DNA from: Hymenobacter psychrophilus
GTDB taxonomy: Bacteria > Bacteroidota > Bacteroidia > Cytophagales > Hymenobacteraceae
NCBI RefSeq assembly: GCF_900107135.1
Contig: NZ_FNOV01000013.1
Coordinates: 1 to 64,000 of the forward strand
Direction of reading: 5' to 3'
Length of the DNA: 64,000 nucleotides
Shown piece by piece: positions 33,075 to 42,462 of this stretch. The notes beneath the pieces were generated by a model that saw only the letters and a list, made by a program, of their open reading frames with translations, had not been told where the DNA came from and did not search any database. The first letter of the stretch is position 1; every line of letters starts with the position of its first letter. The position numbers were made by a program, and so were the translations under genes.

Positions 33075-35576
33075 ATGCTCCAGTTCTCCGACCTGCCCGC
33101 GCTACTCGGCGGCACCCTGCTCCAGCAGCCTGCCGCCCCGGCCCCGGTGCAGCGGCTGCTGCTCGACAGCCGCCGCGTTGAAACGCCCGCCGACAGCCTG
33201 TTTTTTGCGTTGCGTGGCCCCCAGCACGATGGCCACGGCTACCTGCCCGAGCTGTATCGGGCTGGTGTGCGGCAGTTTGTGGTGGAAGCCGGCGTGAAGT
33301 TGCCCGGCGGCCCGCAGGCTTACCCCGAAGCTGGTATGCTGGCCGTGGACGACGTGCTGGCGGCGCTGCAGGCGCTGGCGGCCTGGCACCGGCGGCAGTT
33401 CGCGCTGCCTGTGTTCGGCATCACGGGCTCGAATGGCAAAACCATCGTGAAGGAATGGCTGGCCCAGCTGCTGAGCCCCGAGGAGCTGGTGTGCAAGAGT
33501 CCGCGCTCCTACAACTCGCAGGTGGGCGTGCCGCTGAGCGTGTGGGAACTGAATGCCCGGCACACGCTGGGCATCTTCGAGGCCGGCATTTCCGAGCCCG
33601 GCGAAATGGCCCGGCTGGCCCGCGTTATCCAGCCCACGTTGGGCATCTTCACCAACCTGGGCACCGCCCACGACGCCGGTTTTGCCAGCTGGGAAGAAAA
33701 AGTGACCGAGAAGATGGCGCTGTTTGCTACGATTGAAACCCTGTTCTACTGCGCCGACCATCCGCTGGTGCACGCCGCCGCCCGCCACCAGCTGCCGCCC
33801 GAAGCCCTGGCCGCCTGGACGCACCAGCGGGCCGTGTACGAGGCCGGCGAGGCCCGTTGGCTGGTGAGCGTGAAAGAAAACCTGGCCGACCGCACCGTGC
33901 TGCGCATCAGGCAGGCCGGCGCCGACGCGCACACCTTCACGCTGCCCTTTGCCGATGAGCCCTCCCTGGAAAACGCCCTGCACGGCCTCGTGGTTCTGCT
34001 GCACCGCAACGTGGCGACTGATGAAATCCAGCGGCGGCTGGAGCGCCTGCAGCCCGTGGCCATGCGCCTGGAGATGAAGCAGGCTCTCAATGGCTGCTAC
34101 GTGCTCGACGACACCTACAACAACGACCTGGCCGGCCTGCGCCTAGCCCTCGATGCGCTCAGCCGCCAGCCCCGCCGCCTGCCCCGCACGCTCATCCTCT
34201 CCGATGTGCTCGAATCGGGCCTCGAAGGCGCCGAGCTGTACGCCCGCGTGGCGGCCCTGCTGCCCACCTCGGGCGTAGGGCGCCTCATCGGCGTCGGCCC
34301 CGGCCTCAGCCGGCACCAAGCGGCCTTCGCCGGCCTGCAAACCTGCTTCTACCCCGATACCGCCGCGCTGCTAGCCGATTTCCGGGCCGATGATTTCCGG
34401 CAGGAGCTGCTGCTGGTGAAGGGCGCCCGGCGCTACGGTTTCGAGCGGGTAGTGGCCGCGCTCCAGCAGAAGCTGCACGGCACCGTGCTGGAGGTCAACC
34501 TCGATGCGCTGGTGCACAACCTCAACTTCTACCGCCGCCAGCTGCGCCCCGACGTGAAGCTGATGGTGATGGTGAAGGCCTTCGCCTACGGCAGCGGCTC
34601 GATGGAAGTGGCCAACCTGCTCCAGTTCCACCGCGCCGACTACCTGGCCGTGGCCTACGCCGACGAGGGCGTGGAGCTGCGCCGCCAGGGCATCAGCCTG
34701 CCCATTATGGTGATGAACCCGGCCCCCGACTCGTTCGAGTTGCTACGCCAGTACCACCTGGAGCCCGAAATCTACTCCTTCGAGCTGCTGCAGGGCTACC
34801 TCGACGCCGCCCACCAGGCCCCGCTGCCACCCATCCACCTCAAGCTTGATACCGGTATGCGGCGCCTGGGCTTCGGCGAAGAGGATGTGGCCGAGCTGGG
34901 CGCGCTGCTGCATGCCAACGCCACGCTGGTAACCGTAGCCAGCGCCCTCACCCACCTGGCCAGCGCCGACGAGGCTGGCCACGACGCTTTCTCGCGGGGC
35001 CAGCTGGCCGCCTTTGCCCGCCTCACGCCCGAGCTGGAGCGCATCATTGGCTACCCGGTGCTCAAGCACGCCCTCAACTCGGCCGGCATCCTGCGCTTCC
35101 CCGAGGCCCAGTTCGATATGGTGCGCCTGGGTATCGGCCTGTACGGCGTGGAGGCCAGCGGCCAGCAGCCCGAGGCCCTGCGCCCCGTGAGCACGCTGTG
35201 CACCACGGTTTCGCAGGTGAAAACCCTGCCCGCCGGCTACACCGTGGGCTACGGCCGCCGCGGCGAGGCCACCGCCCACGAGCGGCGCATTGCCACGCTG
35301 GCCATCGGCTACGCCGACGGCTACGACCGGCGCTTCGGCAGCGGAGTAGGGGAGGTGCTCATCCGCGGGCAGCGTGCGGCCGTGGTGGGCAGCGTGTGCA
35401 TGGATATGTGCATGGTCGACGTGACGGCCATTATCGGTGTGCGGGCCGGCGACGAGGCCGTAGTGTTCGGTGAGGGCCTGCCGCTGGCCGCGCTGGCCGC
35501 CCGCATTGGTACCATTGCCTACGAGTTGCTCACCAGCGTGAGTGAGCGGGTGAAGCGCGTGTTTGTAGCAGAGTAG
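33075..35576 (+). CDS. bifunctional MurF ligase / alanine racemase
   Basis: The 833-residue fusion joins two steps of the D-alanine branch of peptidoglycan synthesis. Residues about 1-460 form MurF (UDP-MurNAc-tripeptide:D-Ala-D-Ala ligase), with the ATP loop FGITGSNGKT near 115 and the Mur-family NSQVGVPLSV and GIFEAGISEPGEM segments. Residues about 470-833 form alanine racemase, with LEVNLDALVHNLNFYRRQL, the PLP Lys501 in MVMVKAFAYGSGS, and the catalytic Tyr region GYTVGYGRRGEAT. The fusion is known in Bacteroidota, so it supports the taxonomic call. Cytoplasmic. Confidence 0.96.
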   Translation: MLQFSDLPALLGGTLLQQPAAPAPVQRLLLDSRRVETPADSLFFALRGPQHDGHGYLPELYRAGVRQFVVEAGVKLPGGPQAYPEAGMLAVDDVLAALQALAAWHRRQFALPVFGITGSNGKTIVKEWLAQLLSPEELVCKSPRSYNSQVGVPLSVWELNARHTLGIFEAGISEPGEMARLARVIQPTLGIFTNLGTAHDAGFASWEEKVTEKMALFATIETLFYCADHPLVHAAARHQLPPEALAAWTHQRAVYEAGEARWLVSVKENLADRTVLRIRQAGADAHTFTLPFADEPSLENALHGLVVLLHRNVATDEIQRRLERLQPVAMRLEMKQALNGCYVLDDTYNNDLAGLRLALDALSRQPRRLPRTLILSDVLESGLEGAELYARVAALLPTSGVGRLIGVGPGLSRHQAAFAGLQTCFYPDTAALLADFRADDFRQELLLVKGARRYGFERVVAALQQKLHGTVLEVNLDALVHNLNFYRRQLRPDVKLMVMVKAFAYGSGSMEVANLLQFHRADYLAVAYADEGVELRRQGISLPIMVMNPAPDSFELLRQYHLEPEIYSFELLQGYLDAAHQAPLPPIHLKLDTGMRRLGFGEEDVAELGALLHANATLVTVASALTHLASADEAGHDAFSRGQLAAFARLTPELERIIGYPVLKHALNSAGILRFPEAQFDMVRLGIGLYGVEASGQQPEALRPVSTLCTTVSQVKTLPAGYTVGYGRRGEATAHERRIATLAIGYADGYDRRFGSGVGEVLIRGQRAAVVGSVCMDMCMVDVTAIIGVRAGDEAVVFGEGLPLAALAARIGTIAYELLTSVSERVKRVFVAE

Positions 35577-35711
35577 TAATTTAGAATTATTTAAATAATA
35601 AATTATTCTAATAGACGTCCTGCACGAGAAGCTGTGTTGCTGTCGAGTTGGTTCGCTATGCTACGGCATTATACCTGTCTGGGGCGTGGGTAGTGTAAGG
35701 TATGATTTTAA
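35577..35711. other. AT-rich junction after murF-alr
   Basis: This short stretch has much lower GC than its surroundings and contains an imperfect palindrome TAGAATTATTTA / TAAATTATTCTA near 35583-35611. No gene is seen. It marks the left edge of a decay zone. Confidence 0.5.
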
Positions 35712-36599
35712 TATGCTCATTGCCAACGGTATAGCCCCTTCGGTTCGGCCTTCACCTACAAAGCAGCTTCGTGGCTCAAGCTAAGCAAGGCCGTGGCCAT
35801 GCGAGCTGGTTACAACACGGGCTTCCGGGCTCCGGCTCTGCAACAGGTGCAGTATCGCCAGATTACGCTGCTGCCTACCTCGTCGGAACCCAGATACAGC
35901 GGCATTTCCAACAACCAGAGCGAAGTAGCCGCCGCGGCCGATACCCGCACCCAGGGCCTCGGTTTCGTGGCCACTTACCGCCGGCCGCTGGGCCGGGGCT
36001 CGTGCAACGTGTCGTTGGCAGCCAACGACAGCCGCACCACCATCACGCAACTGCGCGTACCGGAAGCATTCCAGGACTTGCAGAAGGATGGCCTGCCCGG
36101 CAACGACTACATCGACCAGCGCCAACTGCCCCTTATCCGGACGGGCAACCCGCGCCAGAAGCTGATTCTGAGCACGAGGTACGACATCGGCAAGCTCAGC
36201 CTGCTGATGCGTAATTTCTATTCCGGCAAGGTGGAAAGCTACGACTTCAACCTCAATGCCCTGCCCGAAGGCAGTAGTTACATGGTCTTCCACGGCAAAA
36301 CCAGCACCGACCTGACGGCCAGCTACCGCCCCGCCAAGCGCCTGCAACTCACGGCCGGCGGCAACAACCTGTTCAATATCTACCCCGACAATATCAGCCG
36401 CCCCGCCCGCTCGGGCCGTGCCCCTGATGGTTTTGCCTCGCTTGAGGAGTATACCAGCTATTACCAGTCTCAGAACGTAGGGAAGACAATCAATCTCCCC
36501 TACGATTACGATATTCTCCCTTACCAGGCGCAGCAAATGCCCCTGGCGGGCCGCTACTTCTATTTGAAAGCGGCGTATTCGCTGGGGGGCGCCAAGTAG
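35712..36599 (+). pseudogene. TonB-dependent receptor, C-terminal remnant
   Basis: The open stretch encodes only the last 295 or so residues of a TonB-dependent outer-membrane receptor. It reads SPFGSAFTYKAASWLKLSKA, then AMRAGYNTGFRAPALQQVQY, the conserved barrel strand of these receptors. Later come QLTAGGNNLFNIYPDN and RYFYLKAAYSLGG, as at receptor C-termini. Signal peptide, plug domain and most of the barrel (normally 650-1000 residues in all) are absent, and an in-frame stop lies directly upstream. A GTG at 35793 is the first possible start, but translation would give no functional receptor. Confidence 0.82.
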
Positions 36600-36652
36600 T
36601 TGCCTGTTTGCACCGGTACGTCTTCTCTGTGTTCTCACCTCACTTCATTGCC

Positions 36653-37955
36653 ATGCGCGATAAGCTGAATTTGCGGCCGACCCGCCCCTTGCGGGGCGGG
36701 TTGGTGCTGCTTTTGCTCCTGACGCTGCTGGTCCCGGCGGTGCAGGGGGCCACGGGCTCCGGGCTCGATGGCTTCTGGAAAGGCCAGTTGAAAATGCCCG
36801 GCGGCGAAATGAAAGGGGTATTCCGGCTCGTGAGCCTGACCAACGGGGCCTACTTTGCCACGCTCGATGTGCCCAAGCAGCGCATCAGCCGGTTGCCCGT
36901 GGCCGTTGTAGCCGCCGGCGACTCGGTGCGCTTCGAGGCCGAAGACGTGGGCAGCCAGTTCCAGGGCCACCTCGCAGCCGATGGCAGGCAGGTAATTGGC
37001 ACCTGGCAGTAGCCGGGCTACTCGGTGCCCATGACGCTGACGTATTCGGCCCCGCCCATCAGTGCCGCGCCCAAGGCCCGCCTCACGCTGCCCTATCGCG
37101 AAGAGGAGGTGCAGTACGTAAACCTCAAGGCCGAGATGCGCTTCGGCTGCCTGCTGAGCATGCCACCCGGTGAGGGGCCGTTCCCGACGGTGGTGCTGGT
37201 GCCCGACCAGGGCGTGTACGACCGCGAAGGGGCCGTGGACAACCATCCGCTACTGTTTATTCTGGGTGACTACCTGACTCGGCGCGGTATTGCCGTGCTG
37301 CGCTTCGATGCCCGCGGGGCCAGCGTAACCGGCGGCCAGCTGACTACCGTAGCAGAAACCGTAACCGACGTGCAGGCTGCCTTGAGCTACCTGCGCACCC
37401 GCCCCGAAGTAGACCTTAACCGCCTGGGCGTAATTGGGCATGGGCTGGGTGGTAACGCCGCCCTGCTCACGGCCGCGCAGGCCCTGCCACCGGCCTTTGT
37501 GGTGGCGCTGGCCAAGCGCGAGCAGGCCATGGTCGATGTAATTCAGCAGACCCCCAACCCCGGCCAGACGCGGGCCATTGTGGCCAGTATGTTGCGCCAA
37601 AGCAACGCCGACATGGATTCGCTTGCGGCCCGGGCCCACCTAGCTCACCACCCGCCGCTACCGCGACTACCTGGCCTTTAACCCGCTGGCCGGCCTCGAT
37701 GGCGTGAAATGCCCGGTGCTACTGCTGGCCGGTACCGCCGACCTAAGCGTAAACCCCGAAACCAACCTCCCGCCTCTTAACAAGGCCCTCAGGGCCAACC
37801 GCACCGTTGTCAGCCGCAAGCTGCCCGATGTAAACCACCTGTTGCAGGGCCCGGCCAGTAGCTGGGTCATGGTAAACGGAGCGCCCCGGCCTACCTTCTC
37901 GCCCGAGGCGCAGGAGCTCATTCGGGCCTGGGTGATGGAGCTGCCCAAACCCTGA
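36653..37955 (+). pseudogene. alpha/beta hydrolase broken by a nonsense codon and a frameshift
   Basis: Three pieces make up one serine-hydrolase gene of a Bacteroidota type. Piece one (36653-37012) has a signal peptide (LVLLLLLTLLVPAVQG) and a beta domain ending VIGTWQ, then TAG. The same frame continues with PGYSVPMTLTYSAPP and the hydrolase core (TLPYREEEVQYVNLKAE, FPTVVLVPDQGVYDREG) to about 37640. There the frame shifts by one and goes on as LTTRRYRDYLAFNPLAG to 37955. The nucleophile elbow reads GVIGHGLGGN, so the Ser of GxSxG has become Gly. Relatives hydrolyse esters or peptides outside the cell. With three lesions it is very probably non-functional. Confidence 0.85.
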
Positions 37956-38027
37956 ACGGAAACGTAAGGGTCCGATTTGCGTAGAACAGGCTACACTCTT
38001 TCTGTTCACCTATACATTTCTTTCCCA

Positions 38028-38660
38028 ATGAAAAAGATATTCCTCCCAGCCCTAGCCGCTGCTGCCCTGTTCACTTCTGCCTGTTCCGACCTCAAAAATC
38101 CGTCGGAAGTAAACGAGGCCTCCGAAGCCACCGCCGATACGGCCGTCGTATTCGATAATGGCCGCACGGCCGAGGGTATGGTCAACTCAGCCGCCAATGC
38201 CACTGAAAACGCCGTCGAAGACGTATTTACGGTAAATGATGCCGAAATGCGCGACGCTAAAATGGAGGAAATCGACCTGCCCGAAATTAGAGTGCGCGAA
38301 AACGACCGCCTCAACCTCTATGGCCTTGATGAGGAAGTGCTCTTCGACACCGATAAGGCAGTTATCAAGCCCACTGCTACCCGGGCCCTTTCCGAAATAG
38401 GGGCCTCTATCAACCGCCGCTACCAAGGTAAGCAGGTACGCGTACTGGGCTTCGCCGACTCGCGTGGCTCCAAGGATTACAACATAGACCTAGCCCGGGA
38501 GCGTGCTGCCGCTGTAAAAGAGTGGCTCGTAACCAAAGGTATGATGAAAGCCGATATGGTCAGCCTGGAGTCGATGGGTGAGAAAAACCCCGTAGCCACC
38601 AACGCTACCGCCGCCGGCCGCCAGCAAAACCGCCGTGTTGAAATTGCCGTGCTCAAATAG
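38028..38660 (+). CDS. OmpA-family lipoprotein
   Basis: The 210-residue protein has a lipoprotein signal with lipobox LFTSAC, then an acidic, Ala/Asn-rich region (about 25-85). The C-terminal OmpA domain (about 95-210) holds VLFDTDKAVIKPTATRALSE, RVLGFADSRGSKDYNIDLAR and QNRRVEIAVLK. It should be anchored in the outer membrane and bind peptidoglycan, like Pal. The presence of the conserved Asp and Arg of the diaminopimelate site (FADSRG...LARERA) supports binding. It ends at a nested terminator shared with the convergent gene. Confidence 0.93.
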   Translation: MKKIFLPALAAAALFTSACSDLKNPSEVNEASEATADTAVVFDNGRTAEGMVNSAANATENAVEDVFTVNDAEMRDAKMEEIDLPEIRVRENDRLNLYGLDEEVLFDTDKAVIKPTATRALSEIGASINRRYQGKQVRVLGFADSRGSKDYNIDLARERAAAVKEWLVTKGMMKADMVSLESMGEKNPVATNATAAGRQQNRRVEIAVLK

Positions 38661-38666
38661 GACCGC

Positions 38667-38827
38667 AGATGTTGCAGATGAAAAAGATGACACTGATGCA
38701 GTCATCCTTTTTTCAGGACGCATCAATAAACAAAAAAGCCTGCTCTCGAGCAGGCTTTTTTTTGAACGTTACCAAGTGTAGAGGAATGACGCCTGCATCA
38801 GCGTCATCTTTTTCATCTGCAACATCT
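38667..38827. repeat. outer inverted repeat (GATGTTGCAGATG family) around a terminator
   Basis: Left arm 38667-38705 contains AGATGTTGCAGATGAAAAAG and ATGACACTGATGCAGTCAT. Right arm 38786-38827 is its inverse, with a few mismatches. The pair encloses the hairpin at 38732-38763. The layout is the same as at 5969-6132 and 15894-16066, but the repeat family differs. Confidence 0.82.
38732..38763. terminator. bidirectional intrinsic terminator
   Basis: AAAAAAGCCTGCTC and GAGCAGGCTTTTTT flank a two-base centre (TC). The A-run and T-run serve both convergent genes. Confidence 0.9.
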
Positions 38828-38832
38828 ATGAT

Positions 38833-39732
38833 TTATTTAATCTGGTCGACTTCGGCGCGGATCATGGCGTTGTAGCGCTTGCCGTCGTTGGCCAGCGTGA
38901 TGAGGCTCCAGCCGCGGCCCATGGTGTAGTTCCAGGTCAGGGCCTCCTTGTACTCGAAGGTGGGCCGCAAAATCTGGCCGTAGGGCGTGTAGTTGTCCAT
39001 GAAGTTGACGGTGTAGAAGTTGTCGCCGCTGACAATCCACTCCATGGCCACAAAGAATCCTTCCTTGGGTGCCTCGATGTTGTACTCGGTCAGGTCGACG
39101 GTGTACCACTCGCCGCCCTTAGGCGCCGACACCACGATGTTCTCGGTGAGCAGGTCGGTGTTGGGCGAGTTGTAGTTGCCGTCGGCCTTGTAAAGGCGCA
39201 CGCGGAACGGTTCGCGGGGGAAGCCGTTTTCGCCGATGTAGAACGATACAGTCCGCACGTTGCCCAGCGACTTGCCCTTCTCGTTCTTCACGAAGAAGGC
39301 GTACTGGCTGCCCGGCATGCCCTGAATCATGCCCTCGCCGGGCGTATTGGAGCGCGAACCCAGCGCCAGGTTCTTGATTTTGGCACTGCTGACGACGTTA
39401 ACGTTTTCCAGCTTAATGGCCAGCTTGGTTACCTCGATAATCATGTCCTGTACCTTCTGGCCAGGCTTGATGAGGACCGATTTGCGCCGGTAGCCCAAGG
39501 CTACTACAACCAGCGAATCCTGGGGATTTTTCTGGGGCATGCTCATCTGGAAAAAGCCGTACTCGTTGGTCAGGGCACCGGTTTGTTCCTCTTTCAGGCC
39601 GATGGAGGCGAACGGAATAGGTTCTTTACTAGCCTCATCAACGATGCGGCCAGTAATTTTCGCCTCTTGGGAAAAACCTAGTAGGGGAAGTGCCAAAAAG
39701 AGGCACAACAGAGCAAGTAAGCGTTTGATCAT
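38833..39732 (-). CDS. CarboxypepD_reg-like domain protein, exported
   Basis: The 299-residue protein begins with a signal peptide (MIKRLLALLCLFLALPLLGF). A carboxypeptidase-regulatory-like domain follows (about 23-110, KITGRIVDEASKEPIPFASI). The rest is a beta-rich region with TVSFYIGENGFPREPFRVRL and PKEGFFVAMEWIVSGDNFYT, probably a jelly-roll-like fold. Related proteins bind carbohydrate or other envelope partners, but no function can be assigned. An in-frame upstream start exists; the ATG at 39732 gives the better signal peptide. Confidence 0.83.
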   Translation of the reverse strand: MIKRLLALLCLFLALPLLGFSQEAKITGRIVDEASKEPIPFASIGLKEEQTGALTNEYGFFQMSMPQKNPQDSLVVVALGYRRKSVLIKPGQKVQDMIIEVTKLAIKLENVNVVSSAKIKNLALGSRSNTPGEGMIQGMPGSQYAFFVKNEKGKSLGNVRTVSFYIGENGFPREPFRVRLYKADGNYNSPNTDLLTENIVVSAPKGGEWYTVDLTEYNIEAPKEGFFVAMEWIVSGDNFYTVNFMDNYTPYGQILRPTFEYKEALTWNYTMGRGWSLITLANDGKRYNAMIRAEVDQIK

Positions 39733-39888
39733 GAGTAACCGGACTAAGATATATGCCAAAACTACAATGAAAATAGGCACTACACGCAATACTTCAAAGA
39801 ATATTTATACTAATGCAATTTCATTTCGGAATAGTTATAAGCCAGCTACTTAGTGCGGCCTTTGTCCTGATAGCAGGATACGGGTGGC

Positions 39889-39921
39889 TTTTGGCCGAAA
39901 CATAAAAGGGTGGTATCTTTG
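39889..39921 (+). promoter_or_regulatory. Bacteroidota-type promoter of feoAB
   Basis: TTTTG (39889-39893), a 20-bp spacer and TATCTTTG (39914-39921) match the -33/-7 consensus (TTTG, TAnnTTTG) very well. The feoA GTG lies 29 bases downstream. A Fur site was not recognised. Confidence 0.7.
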
Positions 39922-39950
39922 TTTGAAGAGAATCTAAATAGCCTCCTGCC

Positions 39951-40217
39951 GTGTCCGACCGTTCTGCCATCGTCCCTGCCCCGACTACGCGCCGTAGCGT
40001 GAAAGACCTCAAGCTAGGCGAATCGGCAACGATTTGCTGCCTCGAGGACCCCGAAATGGCCCTTAAGCTGCTCGAAATGGGCTGCATTCCCGGCACCCAG
40101 GTCCGCCTGAACAGCCGGGCGCCGCTGGGCTGCCCCATTACGCTGGTGGTAGGTGAGCAGTGCGACTACACGTTGTCGCTCAGGGTAAGTGAGGCGGCCA
40201 CTATTCTGCTGAAATAA
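39951..40217 (+). CDS. feoA: ferrous iron transport protein A
   Basis: The 88-residue protein has an SH3-like FeoA domain with KDLKLGESATICCLED, LLEMGCIPGTQVRL and RVSEAATILL. FeoA assists FeoB in Fe(II) uptake at the inner membrane. The start is a GTG. feoB begins 10 bp after the stop, so the two form an operon. Length fits the family. Confidence 0.94.
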   Translation: MSDRSAIVPAPTTRRSVKDLKLGESATICCLEDPEMALKLLEMGCIPGTQVRLNSRAPLGCPITLVVGEQCDYTLSLRVSEAATILLK

Positions 40218-40227
40218 CGGGTCCCGG

Positions 40228-42414
40228 ATGACAAGCGGGGAAGATATAACCACGAACCCGGCTGGCGTTGCCGGGTCGGTGGAGCGCCTGGAGGCGGCTG
40301 CCGGGCGGGCGGGCGGCCTGCTAACCCGCATTGCGCTGGTGGGCAACCCCAACTCGGGCAAATCGTCGCTGTTCAACCAACTCACCGGCCTCAACCAAAA
40401 AGTTGGCAATTTCCCCGGCGTCACCGTCGACCGAAAAACCGGTATCAGTCAGCTCACGCCCCAGCTGCGAGCCGAAATCATCGACCTGCCGGGTACCTAC
40501 TCGCTCTACCCCAAGAGCCTCGATGAGAAGGTAATTACCAGCCTGTTTTACGACCATACCAGTCCCCAGTACCCCGATTTTGTGGTGGTGACGGTGGATG
40601 CCAGCAACCTGCGCCGCAACCTGCTGCTGTTCACGCAGCTGGCCGATCTGGGTTTGCCCGCCATTCTGGCGCTCAACATGATGGATACGGCCGAGCAGCA
40701 CGGCATCCAGGTGGATATTGCGGCGCTGCAGCAGGAGCTAGGCGTGCCCGTGGTGCCGCTGAACGCCCGCAAAGGCGTGGGCATTGCGGCCCTCAAAATC
40801 CTGATGAGCCAGACGCTCGGCGCGCCGACCGAGCGTTTCTACGAGCCCGAGGAGGACTTGGTGCCCATGGTGCGGCAGATTCGCTACTACTTCAACCTGC
40901 ACAACGATTACCTGGCGCTGCATTACGCCCACCAGTACCGCCACCTCGCCTTCCTAAGCCCCGACGAGCGGACGTACCTGGAGGAGCTGACGACGCAGTA
41001 CGACTTCAAGCCCACCGTCCGGCAGGCCCAGGAAACCATTGCCCGTTACGCCCGCGTCAACGAGATTCTGCTGAATTGCGTGACCGTGACGCGTACCGAG
41101 CAGAACGAGCCCTACAGCAACCGCCTCGACAAAGTGCTCACGCATCGGGTCTGGGGTTACGCTATTTTCTTTGGGGTGCTGTTTCTGATGTTCCAGGCCG
41201 TATTTGCCTGGGCCAGCTACCCCATGGAGCTGATTGACCAGGGCGTGGCCGGCATCAACGGCCTCATCCAAACCAATTTCGATGGCCCGCTTATCAGTCT
41301 GCTGACCGAGGGCGTGCTGGCGGGCTTGGGCGGCGTGCTGATTTTTATTCCGCAGATTGCCCTGCTCTTCGCCTTTATTGCGGTGCTGGAAGAAACCGGC
41401 TACATGGCCCGCGTGACGTTCATGATGGACCGCATCATGCGGCGCTTCGGGCTGAACGGCAAGAGCATCGTGCCGCTGATTTCGGGCGTGGCCTGCGCCG
41501 TGCCGGCCATCATGAGCGCCCGCACCATCGAAAACCGCAAAGACCGGCTCATCACCATCTTCGTCACGCCGCTCATGTCGTGCTCGGCCCGCATTCCGGT
41601 GTACACCGTGCTCATCGGGCTGGTGGTGCCCGATGAGGCCGTGCTGGGCATCTTCAACCTGCGGGGCTTTGCCCTGATGGGGCTGTACCTGCTGGGCTTT
41701 TTTGCAGCCATTTTCTCGGCCTGGGCCATGAAGCTGCTCATGCGCACCACCGAGCGGAGCTACTTCATTATGGAGTTTCCGGTGTACCGCTGGCCGCGTT
41801 GGAAAAATGTGGGCATCACCATTCTGGAAAAGGTGAAAACCTTTGTTTTCCAGGCTGGTAAGGTGATTCTGGCCATCTCCATCATCCTGTGGGTGCTGGC
41901 CACCTATGGCCCGCCCGGCCGCCTGGAGCAAGTAGAAACCCAGGCCCGCACCACCGCGGCCACCCAACGCCTGACGCCCGACGAAACCGAAGCCCGCGTA
42001 GCCTCTGAGCGGCTCGAAAACTCCTACGCCGGCATCTTCGGCCACGTGCTGGAACCGGCCATCCGCCCGCTGGGCTTCGACTGGAAAATTGGAATTTCGC
42101 TCATAACCTCCTTTGCCGCCCGCGAGGTATTTGTGGGCACCATGAGCACGATTTACAGCGTGGGCCAGGATGCCAACGAGTTGACGGTGCAGCAGAAACT
42201 GGCCGCCGAAAAGGACATTTACGGCCAGCCCTTCTTCACGCCGGCCCGCTCGTTTTCGCTGCTCGTGTTCTACGTATTCGCCATGCAGTGCATGAGCACG
42301 CTGGCCGCCACCTACCGCGAAACCAAGGGCTGGAAATGGCCCATGCTGCAGCTCGTGTACATGACCGGCCTGGCCTACGTGGCCTCGTGGCTGGTGTATA
42401 GCCTAATGAGCTGA
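40228..42414 (+). CDS. feoB: ferrous iron transporter B
   Basis: The 728-residue protein joins a G domain to an Fe(II) permease. The G domain (about 30-195) has G1 GNPNSGKSSLFNQLTG (39 onwards), G2 VGNFPGVTVD, G3 DLPGTYSL and G4 NMMD. A helical insertion domain follows, then about eight membrane segments from residue 300, with Gate motifs including ISGVACAVPAIMSARTIENR and the conserved Cys in TPLMSCSARIPVY. It imports ferrous iron across the inner membrane. A charged loop near 570-610 is family-typical. It ends at a hairpin shared with the convergent methyltransferase gene. Confidence 0.97.
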   Translation: MTSGEDITTNPAGVAGSVERLEAAAGRAGGLLTRIALVGNPNSGKSSLFNQLTGLNQKVGNFPGVTVDRKTGISQLTPQLRAEIIDLPGTYSLYPKSLDEKVITSLFYDHTSPQYPDFVVVTVDASNLRRNLLLFTQLADLGLPAILALNMMDTAEQHGIQVDIAALQQELGVPVVPLNARKGVGIAALKILMSQTLGAPTERFYEPEEDLVPMVRQIRYYFNLHNDYLALHYAHQYRHLAFLSPDERTYLEELTTQYDFKPTVRQAQETIARYARVNEILLNCVTVTRTEQNEPYSNRLDKVLTHRVWGYAIFFGVLFLMFQAVFAWASYPMELIDQGVAGINGLIQTNFDGPLISLLTEGVLAGLGGVLIFIPQIALLFAFIAVLEETGYMARVTFMMDRIMRRFGLNGKSIVPLISGVACAVPAIMSARTIENRKDRLITIFVTPLMSCSARIPVYTVLIGLVVPDEAVLGIFNLRGFALMGLYLLGFFAAIFSAWAMKLLMRTTERSYFIMEFPVYRWPRWKNVGITILEKVKTFVFQAGKVILAISIILWVLATYGPPGRLEQVETQARTTAATQRLTPDETEARVASERLENSYAGIFGHVLEPAIRPLGFDWKIGISLITSFAAREVFVGTMSTIYSVGQDANELTVQQKLAAEKDIYGQPFFTPARSFSLLVFYVFAMQCMSTLAATYRETKGWKWPMLQLVYMTGLAYVASWLVYSLMS

Positions 42415-42416
42415 GG

Positions 42417-42458
42417 AGCAGGGGTTGAGAAGAACGTTCTTTCTTCTGAACCCCTGCT
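42417..42458. terminator. terminator hairpin, feoB / RsmI-like gene
   Basis: AGCAGGGGTT (42417-42426) and AACCCCTGCT (42449-42458) enclose a second stem made by AGAAGAACG and TTCTTTCTTCT. No T-run follows directly, so use as a terminator is inferred from stability and position. Confidence 0.65.
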
Positions 42459-42462
42459 ACCC

